A DNA stretch of 64,000 nucleotides from the NCBI GenBank assembly GCA_949283255.1, contig CASDRS010000007.1:21884-85883 (forward strand), written 5' to 3'. Numbering within the stretch: position 1 is the first letter of the stretch; each line of letters begins with the position of its first letter. The position numbers and the translations under genes are program-made. The notes below the pieces were generated by a model that saw only the letters and a list, made by a program, of their open reading frames with translations, made no database searches and was not told the DNA's origin. Source of the stretch: an uncultured bacterium. Its GTDB lineage: Bacteria > Cyanobacteriota > Vampirovibrionia > Gastranaerophilales > Gastranaerophilaceae. Below are positions 17,158 to 25,225 of this stretch, piece by piece.

Positions 17158-17556
17158 TTATCTATCATACGTTTTATAATCTTTTGATAACTCTTTCCAT
17201 TCGTCTTCTGATACACTGAAAGCGTTATTCCAGAATTTTTCAATAGCATAAGTTTCGCGCTCTTCTTTATGCAAAATATGAACAACAACATCTCCATAAT
17301 CAAGCAAATTCCAACGATTACGAGCATCACTTTCAACTCTTACCGGCATACGATCAAGTTGTTTTTTTACCTGATCCTTAACAGTCTCCATCAGCGCCTT
17401 GACGTGAGGAGTAGAATCGCCTGTAACAATAACGAAATAATCTGCTAACGACGAAACATGCCCTATGTTCAAAATTGCAATATTTTTACCAAGCTTGTCA
17501 TCTAAAAACCTGGCTATAATACACGCAAACTGTTTTGAATCCATATCATTAATCAT
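17158..17556 (-). CDS. rsfS: Ribosomal silencing factor RsfS (Iojap family)
   Basis: Binds ribosomal protein L14 and blocks subunit joining under starvation. The start at 17556 (MINDMDSKQFACII) is preferred because GAGAGG lies 5 nt upstream. The family stretch ADYFVIVTGDSTPHVKALMETV and the later WNLLDYGDVVVHIL are clear. The protein is 132 residues, a normal length. It heads the rsfS-TPR-membrane protein group. Confidence 0.95.
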   Translation of the reverse strand: MINDMDSKQFACIIARFLDDKLGKNIAILNIGHVSSLADYFVIVTGDSTPHVKALMETVKDQVKKQLDRMPVRVESDARNRWNLLDYGDVVVHILHKEERETYAIEKFWNNAFSVSEDEWKELSKDYKTYDR

Positions 17557-17632
17557 TATAACCTCTCTTACAGGCAATTATAACAAATTTTAAAGAAATT
17601 AGCAACAAGACGAGTAAAAGCCAAATTAACAT

Positions 17633-17765
17633 CCAGCATGCCAACAACCATAGTAGCTTGAAAACAAGACCACATGCCTCAGATTTGGCACAAATCTGAA
17701 GGTAAACCGCAGGTCTTAATGAGAGAAATTTCTCGAATTTAGACCTGTGTGTGAAAGTATGGCAT
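17633..17765. other. Structured non-coding segment between tRNA-Leu(UAA) and rsfS
   Basis: About 130 bases hold several nested inverted repeats: ATGCCA (near 17639) with TGGCAT (near 17760) as outer arms, CTTG-AAAA-CAAG, CAGATTT/AAATCTG, and CAGGTCT/AGACCTG enclosing the palindrome GAGAAATTTCTC. There is no T-run on either side and no ORF. It could be the folded leader of rsfS, a processed RNA or a small hairpin element. Confidence 0.5.
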
Positions 17766-17791
17766 AAAAAAAAGACCTTATTCAGGTCTTT
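17764..17791 (-). terminator. Terminator of tRNA-Leu(UAA)
   Basis: On the minus strand AAAGACCT, a 5-nt loop, AGGTCTTT and a T-run, directly after the encoded CCA. Confidence 0.85.
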
Positions 17792-17793
17792 AG

Positions 17794-17883
17794 TGGTGCC
17801 CTTGGCCAGACTTGAACTGGCACCGAGGTTGAGCCCCGATTGGATTTTAAGTCCAACGCGTCTACCGATTCCGCCACAAGGGC
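17794..17883 (-). tRNA. tRNA-Leu (anticodon UAA)
   Basis: A 90-nt class II tRNA including an encoded CCA. Acceptor GCCCTTG pairs with CAAGGGC; the D-arm is GGCGGAATCGGTAGACGC; the anticodon stem TTGGA/TCCAA holds the loop CTTAAAA with anticodon TAA. The long variable arm (CGGGGCTCAACCTCG) and T-arm CCAGTTCAAGTCTGG are normal. Confidence 0.96.
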
Positions 17884-18036
17884 AAATTAATTATTATAAT
17901 TTACAAAACCAACTGCTACAAGCCATACACAATTGGCACAAGCTTTATTTTAATAAAAACAATTTTGATTGTCAATCAGAAATTTTACACACGCAAATAT
18001 TAAGTTTTTTTAACTATTAAACAGCCAAAATAGCAA

Positions 18037-18069
18037 ATATATAAAGTATGAATACTTTATATATATAAT
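18037..18069 (+). promoter_or_regulatory. Perfect 13-bp inverted repeat overlapping a -10 box
   Basis: ATATATAAAGTAT (18037-18049) and ATACTTTATATAT (18052-18064) are perfect inverted copies separated by 2 bases. The right arm runs into TATAAT (18064-18069), 13 nt before the next ATG. This looks like an operator over a promoter. Confidence 0.6.
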
Positions 18070-18082
18070 TGAGAGGACAAGT

Positions 18083-18943
18083 ATGAGTTCAGGATATTGG
18101 CAAGGCGTACTAAACAGATTACCTAATTTCTTGTTACAGACTTCTGCAATGTGTTTCACGGCAGATGCACTAACAAGGAGCTGTAGACATCCGCATTTTA
18201 TGTACAGCATATTTCCACCAATGGGAACATATATGCCGTACAGGTCTTTTATGCCATATCAAACGTATATGCCTTATCAGCAATATACTCCATACCAGAC
18301 ATATACACCATACCAGCAGTATTCACCATACATGTCACCATACCCGACAGCTCCAGGTATGAGTCCTAGTCCTATACTGCAAACATTTACTGATGCCGGA
18401 AAAGTTGAGGATTCTCAATCAACAAATCTTGGTGAACATTTGGTAACCGCACCGGAAACAGAATTTGTATCAGAGCAATGGAAAGAGCTTGATCAAAAAA
18501 AGAATTTAACACCAACTGAGAATATAAAACTGCACAGCAAATATAACGATTTTATAGGAAATCTTGCAAAATCATTTACTTCATTTATAGACAAGAGTAA
18601 CGCGGGTGATAAAGACGGTTATATTTCAAAAGAAGAATTCAAAACCTACTATGCAAGCCAGCTTGCAAAACAGAACAGTACACAAGAAGAAATAGATAAA
18701 CTAAAAGCAGAAGCAGACAAGATATTCACAAGCCTTGACTTAAGCAAAGAAGGAAAGCTTGACTGGAAAGAACTGTCTTCATTCTTAGCACTAGCGGATG
18801 CATCTGGCACTAACGGGAAATATGACGGAACTATAAAAAATGAAGACATGCTAAAAGCATTAAAAACTGTAAAAGATGGCGGTATAACAACACAAAACAA
18901 ATTAAAAGAAAACTACAACAACATCTTTAACAGATTATCTTAA
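18083..18943 (+). CDS. Orphan protein with PYQxY-type repeats and EF-hand-like calcium loops
   Basis: A 286-residue protein with ribosome binding site GAGAGGAC 4 nt before the ATG. Residues about 48-95 are a low-complexity Tyr/Pro/Gln region with repeats such as MPYQTY, MPYQQY and TPYQTY. The C-terminal half is helical with EF-hand-like loops: near 170-182 (SNAGDKDGYISKEEF, first Asp position not ideal), at 219 (DLSKEGKLDWKE, good) and near 245 (NGKYDGTIKNED). No classical signal peptide is seen. A calcium-binding structural or surface protein is likely. The gene carries the CTTTATATA box shared with four other orphan genes here. Confidence 0.85.
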   Translation: MSSGYWQGVLNRLPNFLLQTSAMCFTADALTRSCRHPHFMYSIFPPMGTYMPYRSFMPYQTYMPYQQYTPYQTYTPYQQYSPYMSPYPTAPGMSPSPILQTFTDAGKVEDSQSTNLGEHLVTAPETEFVSEQWKELDQKKNLTPTENIKLHSKYNDFIGNLAKSFTSFIDKSNAGDKDGYISKEEFKTYYASQLAKQNSTQEEIDKLKAEADKIFTSLDLSKEGKLDWKELSSFLALADASGTNGKYDGTIKNEDMLKALKTVKDGGITTQNKLKENYNNIFNRLS

Positions 18944-18948
18944 AGCAG

Positions 18949-19965
18949 TTATTTTAATATCTTGTCAAATTCAGTCCAATCAAAAGTTTTTGTTTTAGCA
19001 TAATTCAATAAATCTTCGGATTTTAACGCTTTTAATCCGTTAAATGCCTCTTCAAAATCTTCGTCAGCAGAGATAGTAAGTAGTGGCAAGAAGGCTTCAT
19101 AAGCTAGTTTAGCAACCTTTGCATCATAATTAATCGCAATAGTAGGAACTCCTGTTTTTATCGCGACCAAAACAGCATGAAACCTCATCGCAATCATATA
19201 ATCCAACTTTGAAATACGAATAATCATATCGTTTTTGGAAATAGAATGCACAATTTCCGTCTCAATTTCAGGGTAAAGTTTTTTCAACATACGCTCAAAA
19301 TGACGGCTAATATCCATATCAAGAGCATTCTGAAAAACATATAATTCAATTTTTTTATGAGCAAATTCTCTAACAACAATATCTGCAAGACGCTGCAAAA
19401 ATTCATCATTCAAAGTTTTGAAAGCCCTCAATTGGATACCGACAGCACCTTCAGATTTATTACGAGGAAGATCAATAGAAAAAACAGGATCACTTACAAC
19501 CTGAGCATTAATTCCCCAACTCTGGAGCATTTCGCAGCTTTTTTGATCTCTAACAGTGACTAAATTACACTTTGAAATAAGATTTCTGACAATCTTTTGC
19601 GAAATATCTTTTTGTAAAGGTCCAATACCCTGAGCAAAAATTATAACTTGTTTTCCGAAAAACTGAGCAAGCCAAATCACAAAAGAATAATACAAAAGGC
19701 TTTTCAAACTTGTAACATCCTGCAAAAGACTTCCACCACCAGATATTAGGACATCACAATTTTTTATGGCAAAAATCAATCCTAACAAGTTAAAATTTTT
19801 AACAGCCTTTACCTGATAACTATAAGCCGTTTTTTTAGGATTGTGAGAAAGTACCGTAATATCAGCATTAATACGATGCAGATGATCAATCAAGACAGAC
19901 AGAATTGCCTCATCACCAAAATTATCATAACCGTAATACCCGGAGAGAACAACCTTCTTTGCCAT
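18949..19965 (-). CDS. csaB: Polysaccharide pyruvyl transferase CsaB
   Basis: Adds pyruvate ketals to cell-wall polysaccharide, which anchors SLH-domain surface proteins in Gram-positive bacteria and cyanobacteria. The 338-residue protein begins with the typical SGYYGYDNFGDEAIL and contains LISGGGSLLQDVTS and FAQGIGPL, then MRFHAVLVAIKTGVP, all CsaB hallmarks. It is the last gene of an operon with a sugar-acid kinase and an aldolase-like gene (2-nt gaps). Confidence 0.92.
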   Translation of the reverse strand: MAKKVVLSGYYGYDNFGDEAILSVLIDHLHRINADITVLSHNPKKTAYSYQVKAVKNFNLLGLIFAIKNCDVLISGGGSLLQDVTSLKSLLYYSFVIWLAQFFGKQVIIFAQGIGPLQKDISQKIVRNLISKCNLVTVRDQKSCEMLQSWGINAQVVSDPVFSIDLPRNKSEGAVGIQLRAFKTLNDEFLQRLADIVVREFAHKKIELYVFQNALDMDISRHFERMLKKLYPEIETEIVHSISKNDMIIRISKLDYMIAMRFHAVLVAIKTGVPTIAINYDAKVAKLAYEAFLPLLTISADEDFEEAFNGLKALKSEDLLNYAKTKTFDWTEFDKILK

Positions 19966-19967
19966 AA

Positions 19968-20918
19968 CTAATTATCACCTTTCTTTAAAATTGCAATAAC
20001 ATCGGAAGCATAAGGAATAGACTTAACCGCGCCAAGCCCTCTAGCCTGAAGCCCTGCCGCTACAGAAGCTAATCTGGCAGCTTCACAAGGGTTGTAGCCC
20101 TGAGTAATGCCGTACAAAAATGCCCCGTTGAAAGTATCACCTGTACAACTGGTATCTACTACATCCTCAGACTTTGTATAAAAATCTACAAAAGTAATAC
20201 TTCCGTTGTAACCGACATAATACCCGCCCTTTTCTGGAGATTTCAGGACAACTATTAATATTTCCTTATCCCAAATCTTTTTAATAATATTTTCAACCGA
20301 ATCGAGTTCCAAAATACTAACAGCATCATATTTAGTATTCATAAACAGAATATCCAAATTCGGAGCCAATTCGTTAAAATTTTCTCGTGCATTTTCAGGA
20401 GTGCTGATAGCAGCAGAATAATTTGGATCATAAGCCGTCATAACACCATTTGAATGAGCAACCTCAAACATTTTGGCAACAGCTTCTTTTGCAGACAATG
20501 ACAAAGATTGAGTAATACCGCTGGAATAAACCATTCTTGCAGATTTAACATAATCTTCTGAAATATCATCAATAGAGATTTTAGCTGGAGCAATCTTTTT
20601 TCTGTAATATACAAATTCCTGTTCACCATCAGCAGATTTTGAAACAAAATAAATTCCATTCTGCTCATTAGCAACCTTAACCTGAGAAATATCAAGACCT
20701 TCGGCTTGCCAGCTGTCCATCAAAAAATCTTTAAAAGCATCATTACCGACTCTGGTAACAAATCCGACTTTTGCGCCCAATCTTGAAGCAGCAACAGCAG
20801 ATACTAAAGTATCACCGCCGTAGTACTTGTTAAAAACTTCTGCTCTTGCAAGATTTGTATCACTAGAGAGCTCAATCAAACTTTCGCCAATAGTAATAAT
20901 ATCTAACTGTTCTTCCAT
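19968..20918 (-). CDS. PfkB-family sugar kinase, probably 2-keto-3-deoxygluconate kinase
   Basis: A 316-residue ribokinase-type enzyme. N-terminal ITIGESLIEL, the Gly-rich YYGGDTLVSAVAASRLGA and the C-terminal active-site stretch VVDTSCTGDTFNGAF are visible; the usual GAGD reads CTGD, keeping the catalytic Asp. Pairing with the KDPG/KHG aldolase-like gene upstream (1-nt gap) suggests KDG kinase, but fructokinase or another acid-sugar kinase is possible. Confidence 0.82.
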   Translation of the reverse strand: MEEQLDIITIGESLIELSSDTNLARAEVFNKYYGGDTLVSAVAASRLGAKVGFVTRVGNDAFKDFLMDSWQAEGLDISQVKVANEQNGIYFVSKSADGEQEFVYYRKKIAPAKISIDDISEDYVKSARMVYSSGITQSLSLSAKEAVAKMFEVAHSNGVMTAYDPNYSAAISTPENARENFNELAPNLDILFMNTKYDAVSILELDSVENIIKKIWDKEILIVVLKSPEKGGYYVGYNGSITFVDFYTKSEDVVDTSCTGDTFNGAFLYGITQGYNPCEAARLASVAAGLQARGLGAVKSIPYASDVIAILKKGDN

Positions 20919-20919
20919 A

Positions 20920-21528
20920 CTAACCTTTTAATTCCGCAACTATAGACTTAGCGCGACTTGTAATCTCAGAATAAGAGAAACCTTCATAGAAATCTCGACC
21001 TACACCAACTGCGAAAGCACCTGCTTTAATATAAGCAGAAACTTCATTCAATTTAACATTCCCTTGAGGCAATATTTTTAAGAAAGGCATTGGCCTTAAA
21101 ATATCTTCAACATACAAAACCCCGCCCATTGCAGTTACCGGATATAATTTTATTAAAGGAATACGAGCTTTCCACGCATTATAAGCTTCATTAGGAGTAG
21201 ATGCTCCGGCAATGAAAGGAATTTGCTTATCCTTTGAAATCTTTACCAAATTCATGTGAAATATCGGGGATGAAAAAATCTTTGCACCGGAACTCAATGC
21301 AGCATTAGCCTGCAAAGAGGTTATGATTCCACCCGCACAAACAGTAGCAAATTTTGAAACTTCCTCAATAGCATCATAAACTTCTACTGACTCAACATTA
21401 ATTTCCATAATTTTAATACCGCCAGCAGCCAAAGCCTTAGCTGTATCAATAACTTCTTGAGCTTTTTTACTCCTTATAATAGGGAAAATTTTTTCTTCCC
21501 CAAGCAAATCAATTAAACTTTTATTCAT
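20920..21528 (-). CDS. KDPG/KHG aldolase-like protein (Eda family)
   Basis: A 202-residue class I aldolase fold. The Schiff-base lysine is present (LIKLYPV, K127) and the early active-site Glu is kept (GIKIMEINVES), but the Arg that follows in Eda is Glu here, and the GTV strand that carries a catalytic Thr reads GGI. The phosphate-binding P-T-GG motif is PQGN. The reaction class is therefore probable, the substrate uncertain. It is the first gene of the operon with the sugar kinase and csaB; ribosome binding site AAGGA precedes it. Confidence 0.75.
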   Translation of the reverse strand: MNKSLIDLLGEEKIFPIIRSKKAQEVIDTAKALAAGGIKIMEINVESVEVYDAIEEVSKFATVCAGGIITSLQANAALSSGAKIFSSPIFHMNLVKISKDKQIPFIAGASTPNEAYNAWKARIPLIKLYPVTAMGGVLYVEDILRPMPFLKILPQGNVKLNEVSAYIKAGAFAVGVGRDFYEGFSYSEITSRAKSIVAELKG

Positions 21529-21587
21529 AATCTATCCTTTTTTTCAAATTTATTATATCATAAATAAAAGGGGATATAAAAACAAAC

Positions 21588-23540
21588 ATGAAAATATTTA
21601 AATCAAAAGGCTTTCTTATAAGATCATTTTTCTTACATCTGTTTTTATCAATTGTAGTAGTACTTTTAACCTGGGCGTTTTTAGAACCCTTTGCATACAA
21701 TTTTATGATGAAATACTTCTCCGCAACAAGAGAAGGTTCTAAGGATATTGTAATAATAGCAATTGACGACAAATCCATATCATATCACAGATGGCCTTGG
21801 CCACGCGAATATTACGGGCAAATCATGGATTATCTTAATTCATATTCTAAAACGAAAGCTATAGGGTTTGATGCACTTATACAGGTTTCCGACAAAGAAA
21901 ATTTAGCATCAGATGATGAATTCTACAGATATGTAAAAAGCACAAAGAACCTTGTTGTAGGATTCAGCCCGCTACCGAGAAAAGTTTTTGATGACACAAG
22001 AACAAGCAATTATAATCAAAAGTTCTATAACAAATTTAAAGTTAATGTAGATTTGCCGTATCAATTATATGATTATGGTGCATTTACAAGCATTTCAGAA
22101 TTTCCGGATAAATATTTTAATGCTGTAAGAGAGACAGGTTCTGTAAATGTAACAACAAACTCTACCGGCTATGTTACATTTATGAATCAGGCAATATCAG
22201 TAGATAACAACTACTACCCATCACTTGCACTCAGAATGTACATGCATATTAATAATTCACATAAACTTACAATTTATCCTGATAAAATTATAGTAGATAA
22301 AACAAACTTGACTATACCAACGGTAGCGACCAGTAAAGGTCTCCAGAATTATCTGAGATACTATAAGTTTTATAAAGATACGGAATACACCCACAAAAAA
22401 TACTCGGCTTCAGATGTTTTAAGATCATATATCGCAATTAAAAACGGGCAAAAACCTATTATTGACCCGAGTGAATTTGATGGAAAAATTGTGTTTATAG
22501 GAGCAAATGCAAAAGCTGCAGCACTCGGTTTAGAGGATGCCCTGCCTAGCCCGATGCTGAATAAACATCCCGGAGTTGATATACAGGCAACAAACTTAGA
22601 TAACCTTATGAACAATGACTTTATGAAGAGCACCGGAGCTCTTCAGGATATATTTACTCTTGTTCTGATATCAATACTGACTTTCATATTAATAAGTAAA
22701 TTTTCATTTTTAGTATCTCTAATATCACTTATAACAGTTGCCGTTGCATACTTTATTTTCACTATATACTGCTATAGGCACGGAATTGCAGTTACGGTCG
22801 TTACACCGCTTGCAATACAAGCGCTTACAACAATATTCGGCTACTCATACAGGTTTATACTTGAGGGCAAAAATAAAGAAAAAATAAAGCAAGCCATGGG
22901 AAAATATCTTTCTCAAGATATTATGAAAAATGTTGTACAAAATATTGATGACATAAAACTTGGCGGGAAACGTGCAAACGTAACCGTATTATTTGCTGAT
23001 ATAAGAGGCTTCACGAGCATGAGCGAAAAAATGACTGCTGAAGAGGTCTCCAAAATACTAAACGAATACTTTACGGAAATTGAACCGATAATTACAAGCT
23101 ACAACGGGGTAATAAACAAGTTTATCGGAGATGCCGTTATGGCAATCTTCGGCGAACCAATACAAGATATCAACCATCCTGTAAATGCCGTAAAATGTGC
23201 TTATGCAATGCTTAAAAAGGTAGATGAACTGAGAGATAAATGGCTTTTTGAAGGTAAACCGAAAATTGAAATCGGCATCGGAATTAATTCAGGGGAAGCT
23301 TTTGTCGGAAACATAGGTTCAGAAAAACGTTTAGAATATACCGTAATAGGCGATACTGTCAACCTTGCAAGCAGGATTGAAAGTTATAATAAAGTCTATC
23401 ACACCAACTTTTTAATAAGCAGTTCTACTTACTCCTACGTAAGCAACATCGCTGACGTAATTAAAATAAGCGAAGTAACAATTCGCGGCAAATCAAAGAA
23501 AATGGACATATACGAAGTTCTAAGATTAAGCGGAGATTAA
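21588..23540 (+). CDS. CHASE2-domain class III adenylate/guanylate cyclase
   Basis: A 650-residue membrane sensor cyclase. It has one N-terminal membrane segment (about 12-37), an extracytoplasmic CHASE2 sensor domain (about 45-340), then three closely spaced membrane helices (about 354-420) and a cytoplasmic class III cyclase domain from about 464. Metal-binding Asp residues lie in FADIRGFTS and KFIGDAVMAIFG, and the transition-state Asn and Arg are in DTVNLASRIE, so it should be active. The Lys of NKFIGD and Thr of EYTVIGD suggest ATP as substrate. It is divergent from the eda-like operon. Confidence 0.93.
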   Translation: MKIFKSKGFLIRSFFLHLFLSIVVVLLTWAFLEPFAYNFMMKYFSATREGSKDIVIIAIDDKSISYHRWPWPREYYGQIMDYLNSYSKTKAIGFDALIQVSDKENLASDDEFYRYVKSTKNLVVGFSPLPRKVFDDTRTSNYNQKFYNKFKVNVDLPYQLYDYGAFTSISEFPDKYFNAVRETGSVNVTTNSTGYVTFMNQAISVDNNYYPSLALRMYMHINNSHKLTIYPDKIIVDKTNLTIPTVATSKGLQNYLRYYKFYKDTEYTHKKYSASDVLRSYIAIKNGQKPIIDPSEFDGKIVFIGANAKAAALGLEDALPSPMLNKHPGVDIQATNLDNLMNNDFMKSTGALQDIFTLVLISILTFILISKFSFLVSLISLITVAVAYFIFTIYCYRHGIAVTVVTPLAIQALTTIFGYSYRFILEGKNKEKIKQAMGKYLSQDIMKNVVQNIDDIKLGGKRANVTVLFADIRGFTSMSEKMTAEEVSKILNEYFTEIEPIITSYNGVINKFIGDAVMAIFGEPIQDINHPVNAVKCAYAMLKKVDELRDKWLFEGKPKIEIGIGINSGEAFVGNIGSEKRLEYTVIGDTVNLASRIESYNKVYHTNFLISSSTYSYVSNIADVIKISEVTIRGKSKKMDIYEVLRLSGD

Positions 23541-23567
23541 ACCATTATAAGTCTGACTGTCAGCTAC

Positions 23568-23596
23568 TTGTAATTATTTTATGTCCCTTATATAAT
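23568..23596 (+). promoter_or_regulatory. Promoter of gpmI
   Basis: TTGTAA (23568-23573), 17-nt spacer, TATAAT (23591-23596). The ATG follows 37 nt later, after GGGGA. Confidence 0.65.
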
Positions 23597-23633
23597 TAGA
23601 ACAATAGTACGAATATAAATAGGGGATTATATT

Positions 23634-25160
23634 ATGACAAAGAGAGTATTATTGTGTATTATGGATGGTTGGGGAATAAGCAAAAATCACCCCGAATATG
23701 ATGCAACTAAACTTGCACACGCAGAAAATGTAGTAGGCTTAGAAACAAAATATCCATCAATAACAATTCACGCAGACGGCGAATATGTAGGCTTGCCTGC
23801 AGGACAAATGGGTAACAGTGAAGTCGGTCACCTTAATCTTGGAGCCGGAAGAATTGTTTACCAAGATTTATCAAGAATTAACAATGCCATCAAAGATGGT
23901 TCATTCTTTAAAAATGAAAAATTCTTAATGGCAATGGAACATGCTAAAAAGAACAATTCAGCACTTCATATTTTTGGTTTGGTATCAACAGGCGGTGTAC
24001 ACTCTTCATTAGATCACTTGTTGGCACTAATTAAAATGGCAGCTCAAGAAGGTTTAACTAAAGTATATGTACATGCTTTCCTTGACGGACGTGACACACC
24101 ACCTCAGAGCGCTTGCACATTCTTAGAAAAAGTAGAAGAAGAATTAAAGAAATATAACCTTCCACCGATTGCAACCATTATCGGAAGATACTATATAATG
24201 GACAGAGACAATCGTTGGGAAAGAGTTGAAAAAGGCTATAACGCTCTATTATTTGGTGAAGGTGAAAAAGCATCATCAGCTTGCGAAGGTGTTAAAGCAT
24301 CTTATGCAAGAGGTGATAATGATGAATTTGTACTTCCTACTGTTATCGGCGGCGAAGAAAGCAGAATTCACGATAATGATGCCATCATATTTATTAACTT
24401 CCGACCTGATAGAGCAAGAGAAATCTCTAAGGCTATTAACTTTAAAGATTTTGACGGATTTGAAAGAAAGAAAGTTCTTAAGAATATTTGCTACATAACA
24501 ATGACAAGCTATAACGAAGACTTTACATTCCCTGTAGCATTTCCAAAAGAACACCTTGCAAATATATTGGGAGATGTTTTGGAAGCAAACGGAATCCACC
24601 AATTCAGGACCGCTGAGACAGAAAAATATGCACACGTTACATTCTTCTTTAACGGCGGAATAGATGAACCTCAACCTCACGAGACAAGAGTACTTGTTCC
24701 ATCTCCAAAAGTTGCAACATACGATATGCAACCTGAAATGAGTGCTCCCGAAGTTTGTCAAAACGTATTGGATGCAATTAAGAAACCTGAATATCAATTT
24801 ATATTGGTAAATTTTGCAAACCCAGATATGGTTGGTCACACAGGAGTAATCGAAGCTGCAACAAAAGCTTGCCACGTAGTTGATGAATGCGTTGGTAAAA
24901 TTGCGAAAGCGTGTGAAGAAAACGGCATAATAATGTTGTTAACAGCTGACCACGGAAATTCAGAAGTTATGGTAAATCCTGAAACAGGAAAACCTCAAAC
25001 AGCTCACACAACAAACAAAGTTCCGTTTGTATTAATCAACGCTCCTGCTGATATGAAATTAAAAGAAGACGGTGCATTATGCAACATTGCACCAACAGTA
25101 CTTCAATTATTAGATATCAAAAAACCGGCTGAAATGACAGCTGATTCGCTTATCAAGTAG
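23634..25160 (+). CDS. gpmI: 2,3-bisphosphoglycerate-independent phosphoglycerate mutase
   Basis: Glycolytic interconversion of 3- and 2-phosphoglycerate, manganese-dependent. The 508-residue protein has the metal-binding MDGWG start, the phosphoserine Ser62 in GQMGNSEVGHLNLGAGR, HAFLDGRDTPP, NFRPDRAREI and the second metal site TADHGNSE. Length and all motifs are normal. It has its own promoter and terminator. Confidence 0.97.
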   Translation: MTKRVLLCIMDGWGISKNHPEYDATKLAHAENVVGLETKYPSITIHADGEYVGLPAGQMGNSEVGHLNLGAGRIVYQDLSRINNAIKDGSFFKNEKFLMAMEHAKKNNSALHIFGLVSTGGVHSSLDHLLALIKMAAQEGLTKVYVHAFLDGRDTPPQSACTFLEKVEEELKKYNLPPIATIIGRYYIMDRDNRWERVEKGYNALLFGEGEKASSACEGVKASYARGDNDEFVLPTVIGGEESRIHDNDAIIFINFRPDRAREISKAINFKDFDGFERKKVLKNICYITMTSYNEDFTFPVAFPKEHLANILGDVLEANGIHQFRTAETEKYAHVTFFFNGGIDEPQPHETRVLVPSPKVATYDMQPEMSAPEVCQNVLDAIKKPEYQFILVNFANPDMVGHTGVIEAATKACHVVDECVGKIAKACEENGIIMLLTADHGNSEVMVNPETGKPQTAHTTNKVPFVLINAPADMKLKEDGALCNIAPTVLQLLDIKKPAEMTADSLIK

Positions 25161-25167
25161 AACTTAC

Positions 25168-25203
25168 AAAGCTGACGGTTAGCATTAACCGTCAGCTTTC
25201 TTA
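25168..25203 (+). terminator. Terminator of gpmI
   Basis: AAAGCTGACGGTTA and TAACCGTCAGCTTT form a 14-bp stem with a 4-nt loop, followed by CTTATA. Confidence 0.8.
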
Positions 25204-25225
25204 TAAGAAAGAGAAAAAGAGAGAT

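Noticed and set aside
17751..18020. 89-residue plus-strand ORF
   Set aside because: It runs antisense through tRNA-Leu(UAA) and its terminator, with no homology or start signal.
24276..24875. 199-residue antisense ORF inside gpmI
   Set aside because: Cys/Phe/Ile-rich shadow of a fully conserved gpmI; no start signals.
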